The notes below the pieces were generated by a model, which saw only the letters and a program-made list of their open reading frames with translations, made no database searches and was not told the origin of the DNA. This document shows, in pieces, positions 13,478 through 20,298 of a stretch of 21,029 nucleotides of DNA. The stretch's first letter is position 1; every line of letters starts with the position of its first letter. This DNA comes from Anaerolineae bacterium (GTDB lineage: Bacteria > Chloroflexota > Anaerolineae > Aggregatilineales > Phototrophicaceae). The stretch spans positions 1 to 21,029 of the forward strand of contig JADLHH010000134.1 in assembly GCA_020848855.1 (NCBI GenBank), read 5' to 3'. The translations under genes and the position numbers were made by a program.

Positions 13478-13786
13478 TAGCTCACCAACTATTGAGGGCG
13501 GTCGCGTTAATTCATCCTCAATTATATAAGCAAAGCGAGCGAGGAATACTTAAGCGCGCCGTCGAAAGCGGATGAGTCTTTAAGCCGTCTTAAACGGGGC
13601 ACCGGATGAATTCGGCAGGAACGTTAACCGTGCGATAAACAAGCCGGGTTATCGTTGGAGCGTCCGTACATCGGGCACACTGTCACAAAGTCACCTTCCC
13701 GGCAACCCCTCCGCCGAGTCCAGGCGAGGCTGCGCGACCACCCACGCCGCCTCGCCTGGGCATTTTCCAGCCCAGAATGATGTTCA
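13478..13786. other. 309-bp stretch without a convincing gene
   Basis: It separates the TMEM175-like gene from the 110-residue gene. It is AT-richer near 13515-13600 and contains several small inverted repeats: TTTAAG-CCGT-CTTAAA in the middle, CGATAA...TTATCG further on, and the strong 11-bp stem at 13720-13759 listed separately. The only open frame (67 residues, minus, 13624-13827) has no family likeness and overlaps the end of the channel gene. I could not match it to a known riboswitch, SRP RNA or other structured RNA. Confidence 0.5.
13720..13759 (-). terminator. Inverted repeat downstream of the TMEM175-like gene
   Basis: CCAGGCGAGGC (13720-13730) and GCCTCGCCTGG (13749-13759) form a perfect 11-bp stem with an 18-base loop, 27 bp past the stop of the channel gene. 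There is no T-run, so it is a transcript-end or stabilising hairpin rather than a classic intrinsic terminator. Confidence 0.45.
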
Positions 13787-14437
13787 TCACCGCCGGAAAA
13801 GCTGATCCACCTGGTTGGGCAGCACATAGAGAATCGGCACGAGAATGTCGATGATCACGCTCAGCTCGACATTGAGCAGCGACACGAAGATCGCCAGCAG
13901 ATACAGCGCCGGCGGCGTCAGGATGCGCCGGTAGACCAGATGCCGCACGCGCGGCTCGATCTCATGGCTGAGCAGGTGACTGTCGCGGGTGGCGTACCAC
14001 CAGTGGAGGAACAGCAGCAGCCCGGATAGGATCAGGTTGGCGTTGTAGACGAGGATCGAAGTGCGATCCGACCCATACCGCGAGAACACGCCGGCGGAAA
14101 ACGGCAGCAGCGCCACCGCCATCATGAAAAAGATGTTGATCCACAGCAGCGGGCGGTCGGCGCGGCGGATGTAGAAATACTGGTTATGATGCCCCACCCA
14201 GAACACGCCGAGGATCACGAACGTGATGATGTAGCTGAGCAGGTTGGGCGCAAGCTGTACCAGCGCCCCCCACAGCCCAAGCTGGTCGACCTGCTCCTCA
14301 ACGGGCACGCGCATGTCGAAGGCGAGCAGCGTCATCACGATAGCGAACACCCCATCCGCCAGCGTTTCGATGCGCGCCGTCGTGATCGCCGAGGACGCGC
14401 GCTTGGGTTCAGTTGTCGGCTGCTCCGGTTGGGTCAT
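13787..14437 (-). CDS. TMEM175/DUF1211 family potassium channel-like membrane protein
   Basis: 216 residues from the ATG at 14435-14437. The family signature lies in the first membrane helix: ARIETLADGVFAIVMTLLAF (21-40), corresponding to the RxxxFSDGVFAI pattern with Leu-Ala in place of Phe-Ser. About six hydrophobic segments follow, including LLSYIITFVILGVFWVGHHN (66-85), LLWINIFFMMAVALLPFSAG (97-116) and VELSVIIDILVPILYVL. Bacterial members of this family form tetrameric potassium-permeable channels. The frame stays open upstream to 14650, but those residues lack family likeness and cross a palindromic repeat, so the short form is chosen. The ribosome site is weak. The gene stands alone, divergent from ald. 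Confidence 0.85.
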   Translation of the reverse strand: MTQPEQPTTEPKRASSAITTARIETLADGVFAIVMTLLAFDMRVPVEEQVDQLGLWGALVQLAPNLLSYIITFVILGVFWVGHHNQYFYIRRADRPLLWINIFFMMAVALLPFSAGVFSRYGSDRTSILVYNANLILSGLLLFLHWWYATRDSHLLSHEIEPRVRHLVYRRILTPPALYLLAIFVSLLNVELSVIIDILVPILYVLPNQVDQLFRR

Positions 14438-14541
14438 CGCGTCATCTTCATGACGAGCAAAATCTGAATCAAGTGTAACGCCTCGCCCATACCGCTGCCA
14501 GAGGCATTCACACCGGGAGCGCCAAATCGCGTGAGTGAGTA

Positions 14542-14563
14542 GGGGCGCAGCGTGCTGCGTCCC
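14542..14563. repeat. TAGGGGC-family hairpin (copy 2)
   Basis: GGGGCGCAGC (14542-14551) pairs with GCTGCGTCCC (14554-14563), with one G-T pair, preceded by TA and followed by GTTTTT. The layout resembles an intrinsic terminator on the plus strand, but no plus-strand gene ends here. It lies between the divergent channel and ald genes. Confidence 0.7.
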
Positions 14564-14654
14564 GTTTTTCAACATCTTCGTCGCATCTGCCAAAACGCCG
14601 CCGCCAAAGATAGACAATGTGTACGAAATTCGCACCCATTTTTCAGACATAGTG

Positions 14655-14660
14655 TAGAAT
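14655..14660 (+). promoter_or_regulatory. Candidate -10 box of ald
   Basis: TAGAAT lies 37 bases before the alanine dehydrogenase ATG, leaving a leader of about 30 bases that holds the ribosome site. No clear -35 is seen. Confidence 0.35.
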
Positions 14661-14697
14661 GTTGAAAAATCGAATAGCCAGTTTCAGAGAGAAGCTC

Positions 14698-15813
14698 ATG
14701 ATTATCGGCATCCCGAAGGAAGTGAAAGACAACGAATATCGCGTGTCGCTGCCGCCCGGCGGCGTCCGTGAGCTGGTGCGCCGCAGCCATACCGTCATCG
14801 TCGAAACCAACGCCGGCGCGGGCAGCGGCTTCAGCGACAACGAGTACGTTCAGGCGGGCGCGACCATCGCCCACGCTGCCGAAGAAGTCTGGCATCGCGC
14901 GACGATGGTCGTCAAGGTCAAGGAGCCGCTGCCGAGCGAATATCCCTTCCTGCGGGATGACCTGATCCTGTTCACCTATCTGCACCTCGCCGCCGACGAA
15001 ACGCTGACGCGCGCGCTGGTGGACAGCGGCGTGACCGGCATCGCCTACGAGACGGTCGAACTGGAAAGCGGGCACCTGCCGCTGCTCCAGCCGATGAGCG
15101 AAGTCGCCGGGCGCATGGCGACACAGATCGCGGCGCAGTACCTGGAGAAACCGGAAGGTGGGCGCGGCATCCTGATGGGCGGCGTCCCCGGCGTGCGTCC
15201 GGCGCATGTGGCGATCCTCGGCGCGGGCACGGTCGGCACCAACGCCGCGCAGATCGCGCTGGGCATGGGCGCGGCAGTCACGCTGCTCGACATCAACACC
15301 GAGCGCCTGCGCTATCTGGATGAAGTGCTGCATGGTCGCCTGACGACCATGTATTCCAACGAAGGCAATGTGGTCGAGGCGCTCCAGACCGCCGATGCCG
15401 TGATCGGCGCGGTGCTGGTCACCGGCGCGCGCGCGCCGCGTCTCGTCACCCGCGCGATGCTCTCGCTGATGCCCAAAAACAGCGTGATCGTGGACGTGGC
15501 GGTCGATCAGGGCGGCTGTGTCGAAACCACCCACCCGACCACCCACAGCAACCCGACCTATTTCGTCGACGACGTGCTGCATTACGGCGTCGCCAACATG
15601 CCCGGCGCAGTGCCGCGCACGTCCAGCTACGCGCTTTCCAACGCGACGCTGCGCTACGCCATCAAGCTGGCGAGCGGCAGCCTGCGCGACGTGCTCGACG
15701 CCGACCCCGCGCTGGCGAAGGGGCTGAACGTGTATCACGGGCAGGTGGTGCATCCCGCCGTCGCCGAAACGTTCAACCTGCCGCTGGCGTCGCTGGAGGC
15801 GGTCGTCGGCTAG
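14698..15813 (+). CDS. ald: Alanine dehydrogenase
   Basis: 371 residues, exactly the usual length. The enzyme reversibly deaminates L-alanine to pyruvate and ammonia with NAD. The start [20 protein letters not shown] is canonical; an in-frame ATG at 14659 would add 13 unrelated residues, and AGAGAAG stands just before 14698. Substrate-site residues are visible: Arg15, Lys75 (KVKEP), His96 (FTYLHLAAD) and Asp270 (VDVAVDQGG). The Rossmann motif is [18 protein letters not shown] (175-192). [20 protein letters not shown] and [18 protein letters not shown] are also family signatures. It would act in the cytoplasm, as a hexamer by analogy with known family members. The gene appears monocistronic; the next gene has its own promoter-like box. 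Confidence 0.97.
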   Translation: MIIGIPKEVKDNEYRVSLPPGGVRELVRRSHTVIVETNAGAGSGFSDNEYVQAGATIAHAAEEVWHRATMVVKVKEPLPSEYPFLRDDLILFTYLHLAADETLTRALVDSGVTGIAYETVELESGHLPLLQPMSEVAGRMATQIAAQYLEKPEGGRGILMGGVPGVRPAHVAILGAGTVGTNAAQIALGMGAAVTLLDINTERLRYLDEVLHGRLTTMYSNEGNVVEALQTADAVIGAVLVTGARAPRLVTRAMLSLMPKNSVIVDVAVDQGGCVETTHPTTHSNPTYFVDDVLHYGVANMPGAVPRTSSYALSNATLRYAIKLASGSLRDVLDADPALAKGLNVYHGQVVHPAVAETFNLPLASLEAVVG

Positions 15814-15824
15814 GCAGTTTTTGG

Positions 15825-15833
15825 TGTTACAAT
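15825..15833 (+). promoter_or_regulatory. Extended -10 promoter of the DUF4160-DUF2442 pair
   Basis: TGTTACAAT lies 12 bases after the ald stop codon and 49 bases before the DUF4160 start. The TG and TACAAT elements fit an extended -10 promoter. Confidence 0.45.
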
Positions 15834-15881
15834 GCAAAGAGTTGAGCCGTCGCTCGTGATACGCAGCCGAGATATATAGCT

Positions 15882-16124
15882 ATGCCAAAAGTTCACGAGG
15901 AAGCGGGATGTAAATTCTTTATTTACGTCAACGATCATGCACCTGCACACGTTCACGTCTATGTTGGTGACGGTGCTCTTCAGATTTACCTTGATAACCA
16001 TGCGACGGTCAAGCAACAGTGGCATGTTAACGTGTTGGAAGTGAAAAAGGCGCAACGCCTTACCCTTGCAAATCAGGGTAAACTATTGAAGGCATGGGTG
16101 AGCCTGCACGGTAAGTCAGAGTGA
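15882..16124 (+). CDS. DUF4160 domain protein
   Basis: 80 residues. The opening MPKVHEEAGCKFFIYVNDHA and APAHVHVYVGDGALQIYL (20-37) are the hallmark of DUF4160, which normally begins with an 'MPTV...' strand and a PxHxHV motif; His23 and His25 are kept. The C-terminal helix QRLTLANQGKLLKAWVSLHG is also typical. DUF4160 genes are usually followed by DUF2442, as here 12 bases later, and the pair is treated as a putative toxin-antitoxin or conflict module. Which partner does what has not been established to my knowledge. Base composition is clearly more AT-rich than ald and the glycosyltransferases on either side, consistent with recent transfer. Confidence 0.85.
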   Translation: MPKVHEEAGCKFFIYVNDHAPAHVHVYVGDGALQIYLDNHATVKQQWHVNVLEVKKAQRLTLANQGKLLKAWVSLHGKSE

Positions 16125-16136
16125 GAGGTTGTTATT

Positions 16137-16463
16137 TTGGGCGATATGTTGGATGGGGTGTATTTAGCGGCAAACGAGATTGCATCCGCCGAGATAAGTC
16201 CTGACGAGCTGATCGTGAAGACTGTGGATGGTCGTACTATCCACACCCCACTATCGTGGTTTCCGTTCCTTGTGAATGCTAGTGAAGAACAACGCCAGAA
16301 CTTTCGCATCCTGGGGTGGGTAATCGACTGGGAAGAACTGGAAGATGGCGTGAGCATGGAGACAATTCTGCTCGGACGACCGGAGCGTAAAAACCACGCC
16401 AGCACAGAAGTTGAGCCTGTTAGAACAACAGGTAATCATCGAACCAAAGTAAATCCTGCTTAG
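16137..16463 (+). CDS. DUF2442 domain protein
   Basis: 108 residues from a TTG start, chosen because AGAGG (16124-16128) lies 8 nt before it; the in-frame ATG at 16146 would be 17 nt away. DUF2442 features are SPDELIVKTVDGRTIHTPLS (20-39), followed by WFPFLVNASEEQRQNFRILG (40-59) and DWEELEDGVSMETILLGRP. The last 25 residues, rich in Lys, Asn and Thr, extend beyond the domain. DUF2442 proteins are small and cytoplasmic, and related forms are fused to helix-turn-helix domains, which hints at an antitoxin or regulator role for the second partner. It sits 12 bases after DUF4160 in one operon and shares its AT-richer composition. Confidence 0.85.
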   Translation: MGDMLDGVYLAANEIASAEISPDELIVKTVDGRTIHTPLSWFPFLVNASEEQRQNFRILGWVIDWEELEDGVSMETILLGRPERKNHASTEVEPVRTTGNHRTKVNPA

Positions 16464-16495
16464 CCTGCGGCGCAGCACCCGGTACTCATTTGACC

Positions 16496-17647
16496 GTGAC
16501 CAACCCCATCAACCTGCTGTTCATCACCACCTACGTCGGGCTAGGCGGCGGCGAAACCGCGCTGCTGACGCTGGTCGAGGCGCTGGTTAGACGCGAGCCG
16601 CGCTACCAGCCGCACCTGCTGCTGCCCCACGACGGTCAGCTTGCCGAACGCTGGCGCGCCAACGGCTGGGCGGTGCATATCACGCCGTTTCGCGGCGCGA
16701 CCACCTACTTCGTCCCGGCGCTGTGGGCGCAGTTCCCGATCACCGGGCGCATCACCCGCCTGATCCGCGAGCAGAATATCCGCGCCGTCCACAGCGACTA
16801 TCACAGCCTGCCGTTCGCGCTCCCGGCGGCGCGCGCGGCAAAAATCCCGCTGGTCTGGACGTGCTGGGGCTGGTGGTTCCACCCGAAAAGCTGGCAGCGC
16901 GGCTTCTTCCGGCAGCCGGACGCGACCTTCGCGTCGTCGTGGGCAATCCGCGACGGCTTTGTTGGTAACCCGCCGTTCATGCCGCCGGATCGCGTGCAGG
17001 TCTTGCCGCCCGGCGTCGATACCGAGCGCTTCCGCCCCGGTCTTGACGGCTCCGCCGTGCGCGCCGATGCCGGAGTCGCCCCCGACGCCCCTCTGGTCGC
17101 GCTGATCGCTCGCTTTCAGGACGTGAAGGGGCACGACGTGTTTCAGGCGATGGCGCACCGCGTCGCCGACCACATCCCCGAAGCGCGCTTCGTCGTCGCC
17201 GGAGAAAATGTTCACGGCAAATCCGCCGACGACGCCTACAAAGCGCGCATCCTCGCCGCTCACCAGGCTGATCCGGTACTGCGCGACCGGCTCGTCTATC
17301 TCGGCTTCCGCCCGGACGCCGAGCGCGTGATGGCGGCAGCAGATGTCGTCGTCTGTTCCTCGCAGTTCGAAAGCTACGGCATGGTCAACGTCGAGGCGAT
17401 GGCGTCGGGCAAGCCGGTCGTCAGCACCCGGCGCGGCGGACCTTCCGAGACGGTCGCCGATGGCGAAACCGGCTTTCTGGTTGACCCCGGCGACGCCGAA
17501 TCGCTGGCAAAACGCGTCATCCTGCTGCTGCGCGACGACGACCTGCGCCAACGCATGGGCGAAGCGGGACGCGCCCGCGTCGAGCGGCTGTTTTCGGCGG
17601 CGACGATGGCATCCCAGTTCGATTCCACCCTGCAATCCTTGCTGTAG
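16496..17647 (+). CDS. GT4-family glycosyltransferase
   Basis: About 383 residues. The start is uncertain: GTG 16496 and TTG 16490 are both in frame and neither has a good ribosome site. The N-terminal half has NLLFITTYVGLGGGETALLT (glycine-rich loop), HSDYHSLPFALPAARAAKIP and VWTCWGWWFHPKSW. The C-terminal Rossmann half has VALIARFQDVKGHDVF (sugar-nucleotide site start), RLVYLGFRPDAERVMAAADV and the E-x7-E motif FESYGMVNVEAMASGKPVVS. GT-B enzymes of this class transfer a sugar from a nucleotide donor with retention, on the cytoplasmic face of the membrane. It is the first gene of a glycan locus running to the right edge. Its TAG stop is the start of a palindromic repeat. Donor and acceptor are unknown. 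Confidence 0.9.
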   Translation: MTNPINLLFITTYVGLGGGETALLTLVEALVRREPRYQPHLLLPHDGQLAERWRANGWAVHITPFRGATTYFVPALWAQFPITGRITRLIREQNIRAVHSDYHSLPFALPAARAAKIPLVWTCWGWWFHPKSWQRGFFRQPDATFASSWAIRDGFVGNPPFMPPDRVQVLPPGVDTERFRPGLDGSAVRADAGVAPDAPLVALIARFQDVKGHDVFQAMAHRVADHIPEARFVVAGENVHGKSADDAYKARILAAHQADPVLRDRLVYLGFRPDAERVMAAADVVVCSSQFESYGMVNVEAMASGKPVVSTRRGGPSETVADGETGFLVDPGDAESLAKRVILLLRDDDLRQRMGEAGRARVERLFSAATMASQFDSTLQSLL

Positions 17648-17669
17648 GGGCGCACCCGTGTGTGCGCCC
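17648..17669. repeat. TAGGGGC-family hairpin (copy 3)
   Basis: GGGCGCAC (17648-17655) pairs perfectly with GTGCGCCC (17662-17669) around a six-base loop. It directly follows the TAG stop of the glycosyltransferase, which is part of the repeat consensus TAGGGGC. No T-run follows, so it may stabilise the 3' end rather than terminate. Confidence 0.75.
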
Positions 17670-17674
17670 GCTGA

Positions 17675-17683
17675 TGGTATAAT
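17675..17683 (+). promoter_or_regulatory. Extended -10 promoter of the Uma2 gene
   Basis: TGGTATAAT includes a perfect TATAAT (17678-17683), 26 bases before the Uma2 start. It lies immediately after the hairpin and would give the Uma2 gene, and possibly the glycan genes behind it, independent transcription. Confidence 0.6.
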
Positions 17684-17708
17684 GTCGGCAGAGCAAAGGA
17701 CGAGCCTG

Positions 17709-18218
17709 ATGAGTGTGGAAACGCGCGTCGGAATGCCAATGGATGAATCTACTCACACTGCAGAATATGGTGAAATCATTCGTCTTTTGACTGGGGCGCT
17801 ATGGGCTTACGAGCAGGTGAATCCAAACTTTGTTGCTTATACCGAAATGCCTTACGCCCCGAACAGATCGAATTCGGGCAAAGATGCTCGCTTCCCCGAC
17901 GTAATGACTTATGATCGGGCGCGATTGCTAGACTACAAGACCCGCATCCCCGATTGGAAACAAAGACTTTTCTCCTTTGTGCCTGACTTGGCTGTCAAAG
18001 TGATCACGCCACAGGATATGTACCTTGACGTAGAGGATCAAATAACGCGCTATTTGAATGACAATGTGCGCCTTATTCTGGTGATCAATCCGCGCCCAAA
18101 GACGATAAGAGTCTATACACCGGAGACGATCATCCAGCTATCCGAAACCGATATACTCGACGGCGGTGACGTACTGCCCGGTTTCAGCCTCCCGGTACGC
18201 GACCTGTTCGCCGGCTGA
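17709..18218 (+). CDS. Uma2-family (DUF820) nuclease-like protein, active-site Glu replaced by Lys
   Basis: 169 residues from the ATG at 17709, with AAAGGA ending 8 nt upstream. The family pattern is clear in the second half: RFPDVMTYDRARLL (61-74, Asp64), FVPDLAVKVITPQDMYLDVE (90-109), YLNDNVRLILVINPRPKTIR (115-134), then VYTPE and GDVLPGFSLPVRDLF. Uma2 proteins have a PD-(D/E)XK restriction-endonuclease fold and are abundant in Chloroflexota and cyanobacteria; their function is unknown. The usual 'PDLAVEV' is PDLAVKV here, so the expected catalytic Glu is Lys97, and the downstream Lys of the family appears to be Gln111. The gene is AT-richer than both glycosyltransferases around it and looks inserted into their operon. 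The next gene starts 8 bases after its stop. Confidence 0.8.
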   Translation: MSVETRVGMPMDESTHTAEYGEIIRLLTGALWAYEQVNPNFVAYTEMPYAPNRSNSGKDARFPDVMTYDRARLLDYKTRIPDWKQRLFSFVPDLAVKVITPQDMYLDVEDQITRYLNDNVRLILVINPRPKTIRVYTPETIIQLSETDILDGGDVLPGFSLPVRDLFAG

Positions 18219-18226
18219 TTTCCCGC

Positions 18227-19546
18227 GTGAACATTCTGCTGATCTCCCGCTGCCCGCCGTACCCGCTGCATCTGGGCGACCGCCTGATCGTCTACCACCT
18301 CGCCCGCCAGCTTGCCCGGCGTGGGCATATCCTCGACCTGATCGCCTTCAGCGACCGCTTCGAGGACATCACCGACCGCGTTCACTACGCCGACCTGTTC
18401 CGCAGCATCACCATCATCGCCGACCCGCCGCGCACGGCGTTCGACTATGCCGTGCGTCTGCTGGTGCCGGGCGCGCGCTTCCCGCATCGTGCTGATCAGG
18501 CATGGTCGCCCGCCATGTGGGATGCCATTCGCCAGCACCTCGACGCCAGCACCTACGATCTGGCGCACCTGTTCGGCGGGATTCAGGTCTACGAGTACGC
18601 CCGCGCCGTCGAGCCGCTCCCGGCGATCATCACGCCCTACGAGAGCTACAGTCTGTACCTGCGGCGCATGGTTGAAAACACCCCCTCACCCCGGCTGACC
18701 TTCGGTCAGCTTACCCCTCTCCCCCATCAATGGGGCGAGGGGCTTATCCCCCCTTCTCCCCGCTTGCCTAACGCAACCGCAGGTTGCGCGAGAAGGGGAC
18801 GGGGGATGAGGGGGAATCTTGAACGCCTGAAATCCCGCCTGCAACTGCGCGTCGCCCGCAGCTTCGAATCGTGGATGTTCGCGCCCTACCGCCGCGTGAT
18901 CGTCGTCTCTGACCGAGACCGCGACGAGCTGCTGGCGCTCAACCCGGCGCTGCCGGTCGAGGTCATCCCCAACGGCGTCGATCTAGACTACTTTCAGCCG
19001 ACTGGCGCGCCGCGCGAACCGCACACGCTGCTGTTCACCGGCAATTACGAATACGCGCCCAATGTCGACGCGGCGCTGCGGCTGGCGCGCGATATCTTCC
19101 CGCGCGTGCAGGCGCACATCCCCGACGCGAAGCTGTGGATCGTCGGCAGCGCCCCGCCGCCCGAATTGACGGCGCTGGCGAGCGAAGCTATCACCGTCAC
19201 CGGGCACGTGCCGGACATGCGGACGTATCTGGAGACGGCAGTCGTATTCGTCTGCCCGCTGCGGCTGGGCGCGGGCATCAAGAACAAGGTGCTGGAAGCG
19301 CTGGCGCTCGGCTGTCCGGTCGTCGCTACGCCGCTGAGCGCCGACGGCATCGCCGTGCGCGATGGTCACGACATCCTCCTCGCCGAAAGCGACGATCAGT
19401 TCGCCGCCGCCGTCGTGCGCCTGTTCGGTGACGCCCCACTGCGCGGTCAGCTTGCCGCCAACGGGGGCGCGTTGATCGAATCGCGCTATAGTTGGGCGCA
19501 GGTCGCCGAGCGCTACGAAGCCATTTACGGAGAAATCGCCCGATGA
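18227..19546 (+). CDS. GT4-family glycosyltransferase carrying an in-frame repeat-derived insert
   Basis: 439 residues from a GTG start. The N-terminal domain has NILLISRCPPYPLHLGDRLI and YHLARQLARRGHILDLI, and the domain boundary DRDRDELLALNPALPVEVIP leads into NGVDLDYFQP. The C-terminal domain has LLFTGNYEYAPNVDAALRLA, AKLWIVGSAPPPELTALA, TGHVPDM and CPLRLGAGIKNKVLEALALG, typical of family 4 enzymes of capsule and exopolysaccharide loci. Residues about 152-196 (NTPSPRLTFGQLTPLPHQWG onward to about GRGMRGN) have no place in the family and are translated from the palindromic repeat at 18681-18814. The insert lies in the linker after YESYSLYLRRMVE, and the frame stays open through it. The stop overlaps the start of the next gene (ATGA). 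Confidence 0.88.
   Translation: MNILLISRCPPYPLHLGDRLIVYHLARQLARRGHILDLIAFSDRFEDITDRVHYADLFRSITIIADPPRTAFDYAVRLLVPGARFPHRADQAWSPAMWDAIRQHLDASTYDLAHLFGGIQVYEYARAVEPLPAIITPYESYSLYLRRMVENTPSPRLTFGQLTPLPHQWGEGLIPPSPRLPNATAGCARRGRGMRGNLERLKSRLQLRVARSFESWMFAPYRRVIVVSDRDRDELLALNPALPVEVIPNGVDLDYFQPTGAPREPHTLLFTGNYEYAPNVDAALRLARDIFPRVQAHIPDAKLWIVGSAPPPELTALASEAITVTGHVPDMRTYLETAVVFVCPLRLGAGIKNKVLEALALGCPVVATPLSADGIAVRDGHDILLAESDDQFAAAVVRLFGDAPLRGQLAANGGALIESRYSWAQVAERYEAIYGEIAR
18681..18814. repeat. Palindromic repeat element of about 134 bp inside a coding region
   Basis: The outer ends are CCCCCTCA (18681-18688) and TGAGGGGG (18807-18814). Inside are GCTGACC-TTC-GGTCAGC (18694-18710), CCCCAT/ATGGGG within a CCCCTC...GAGGGG context (about 18714-18741), CCCCTTCTC (18750-18758) with GAGAAGGGG (18790-18798), and CGCAACC-GCA-GGTTGCG (18772-18788). 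This composition (CCCCTCACCCC...CCTCTCCC) resembles the dispersed repeats usually seen between genes in many GC-rich bacteria. Confidence 0.8.
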
Positions 19547-20292
19547 ACAGCTACACCATGCGAACCGCCCGCGATCCCGGCTATCTGCTGGATGACGATC
19601 AGCGCATTTCCGAAGCAGGCTGGCCCGAATTCATGCTGCACGACACCTACGCCAAACAGTACTTTATGCGCCTGTACGACGAGTTCCCCGATTTTCAATT
19701 CCTGCTCTACCAAGGCGACACGCCGATAGCCGCCTGCAACACCATCCCCGTGATCTGGAATCTGGACGAGCAGGCGCTCCCCGATACCGGCTGGGACTGG
19801 GCGCTCGAAAGCGGCTTCCAGCTTCTGGCGAGCGGCGCGACGCCGACCACCCTGTGCGCAATCTCGATCACGATTGCCCGCTCGCACGTCGGCACGGGCG
19901 TGAGCAAGCACGCTGTCCGGGCGATGAAAACCCTCGCCGAGCAGCATCATTTGAACGCGCTGATCGCCCCGGTGCGCCCGTCGCTCAAGCACCGCTATCC
20001 GCTCACGCCGATGGAGCGCTATATCACCTGGACGCAGGACGGCGGCGCGCCCTTCGACCCCTGGCTGCGCACCCACTGGCGAATAGGCGCGCAGATCGTC
20101 AGGGTCGCGCCCCAAGCCATGATCATCCAGGACAGCGTCGCGGAATGGGAATTCTGGACGGGCATGAAATTCCCCGAAAGCGGCGGTTACGTCGTGCCGC
20201 TGGCGCTCAACCCGGTGAACGCCGACCTTGAGCGCGACTGCATTACCTACGTCGAGCCGAACGTGTGGATGCACCACCCGATTGAGCGCTGA
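19543..20292 (+). CDS. GNAT-like acetyltransferase
   Basis: 249 residues. The ATG at 19543 overlaps the stop of the preceding glycosyltransferase (ATGA), so translation is probably coupled. The sequence has WPEFMLHDTYAKQYFMRLYD (about 25-44), FQFLLYQGDTPIAACNTIPV, GVSKHAVRAMKTLAEQHHLN (where GNAT proteins bind acetyl-CoA), APVRPSLKHRYPLTPMERYI, PFDPWLRTHWRIGAQIVRVA and WTGMKFPESGGYVVPLALNP. I recognise this set of motifs from uncharacterised GNAT-family proteins of actinobacteria. The substrate is unknown; position within a glycan locus suggests acetylation of a sugar or carrier-linked intermediate, which is inference. No membrane segment is seen. Confidence 0.65.
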   Translation: MNSYTMRTARDPGYLLDDDQRISEAGWPEFMLHDTYAKQYFMRLYDEFPDFQFLLYQGDTPIAACNTIPVIWNLDEQALPDTGWDWALESGFQLLASGATPTTLCAISITIARSHVGTGVSKHAVRAMKTLAEQHHLNALIAPVRPSLKHRYPLTPMERYITWTQDGGAPFDPWLRTHWRIGAQIVRVAPQAMIIQDSVAEWEFWTGMKFPESGGYVVPLALNPVNADLERDCITYVEPNVWMHHPIER

Positions 20293-20298
20293 CCCATC

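Noticed and set aside
13624..13827. A 67-residue minus-strand open frame in the gene-free region
   Set aside because: It includes one arm of a strong inverted repeat, overlaps the channel gene end, and resembles no protein.
14542..14570. Intrinsic terminator of a plus-strand gene
   Set aside because: The hairpin plus T-run has the right form, but no plus-strand gene ends upstream of it; it is better explained as a member of the TAGGGGC repeat family.
14438..14650. N-terminal extension of the TMEM175-like protein by 71 residues
   Set aside because: The extra sequence crosses the TAGGGGC hairpin and lacks family likeness; the protein family starts shortly before the ARIETLADGVFAI motif.
14569..15837. 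A 422-residue open frame on the minus strand opposite ald
   Set aside because: Alanine dehydrogenase is unmistakable on the plus strand; the antisense frame has no family likeness.
16541..17635. A 364-residue open frame on the minus strand opposite the first glycosyltransferase
   Set aside because: Shadow of a GT4 gene with clear motifs; composition typical of antisense frames.
18681..18814. CRISPR-like or tandem repeat array
   Set aside because: The repeats here are nested inverted repeats in a single element, without regularly spaced identical units or spacers.
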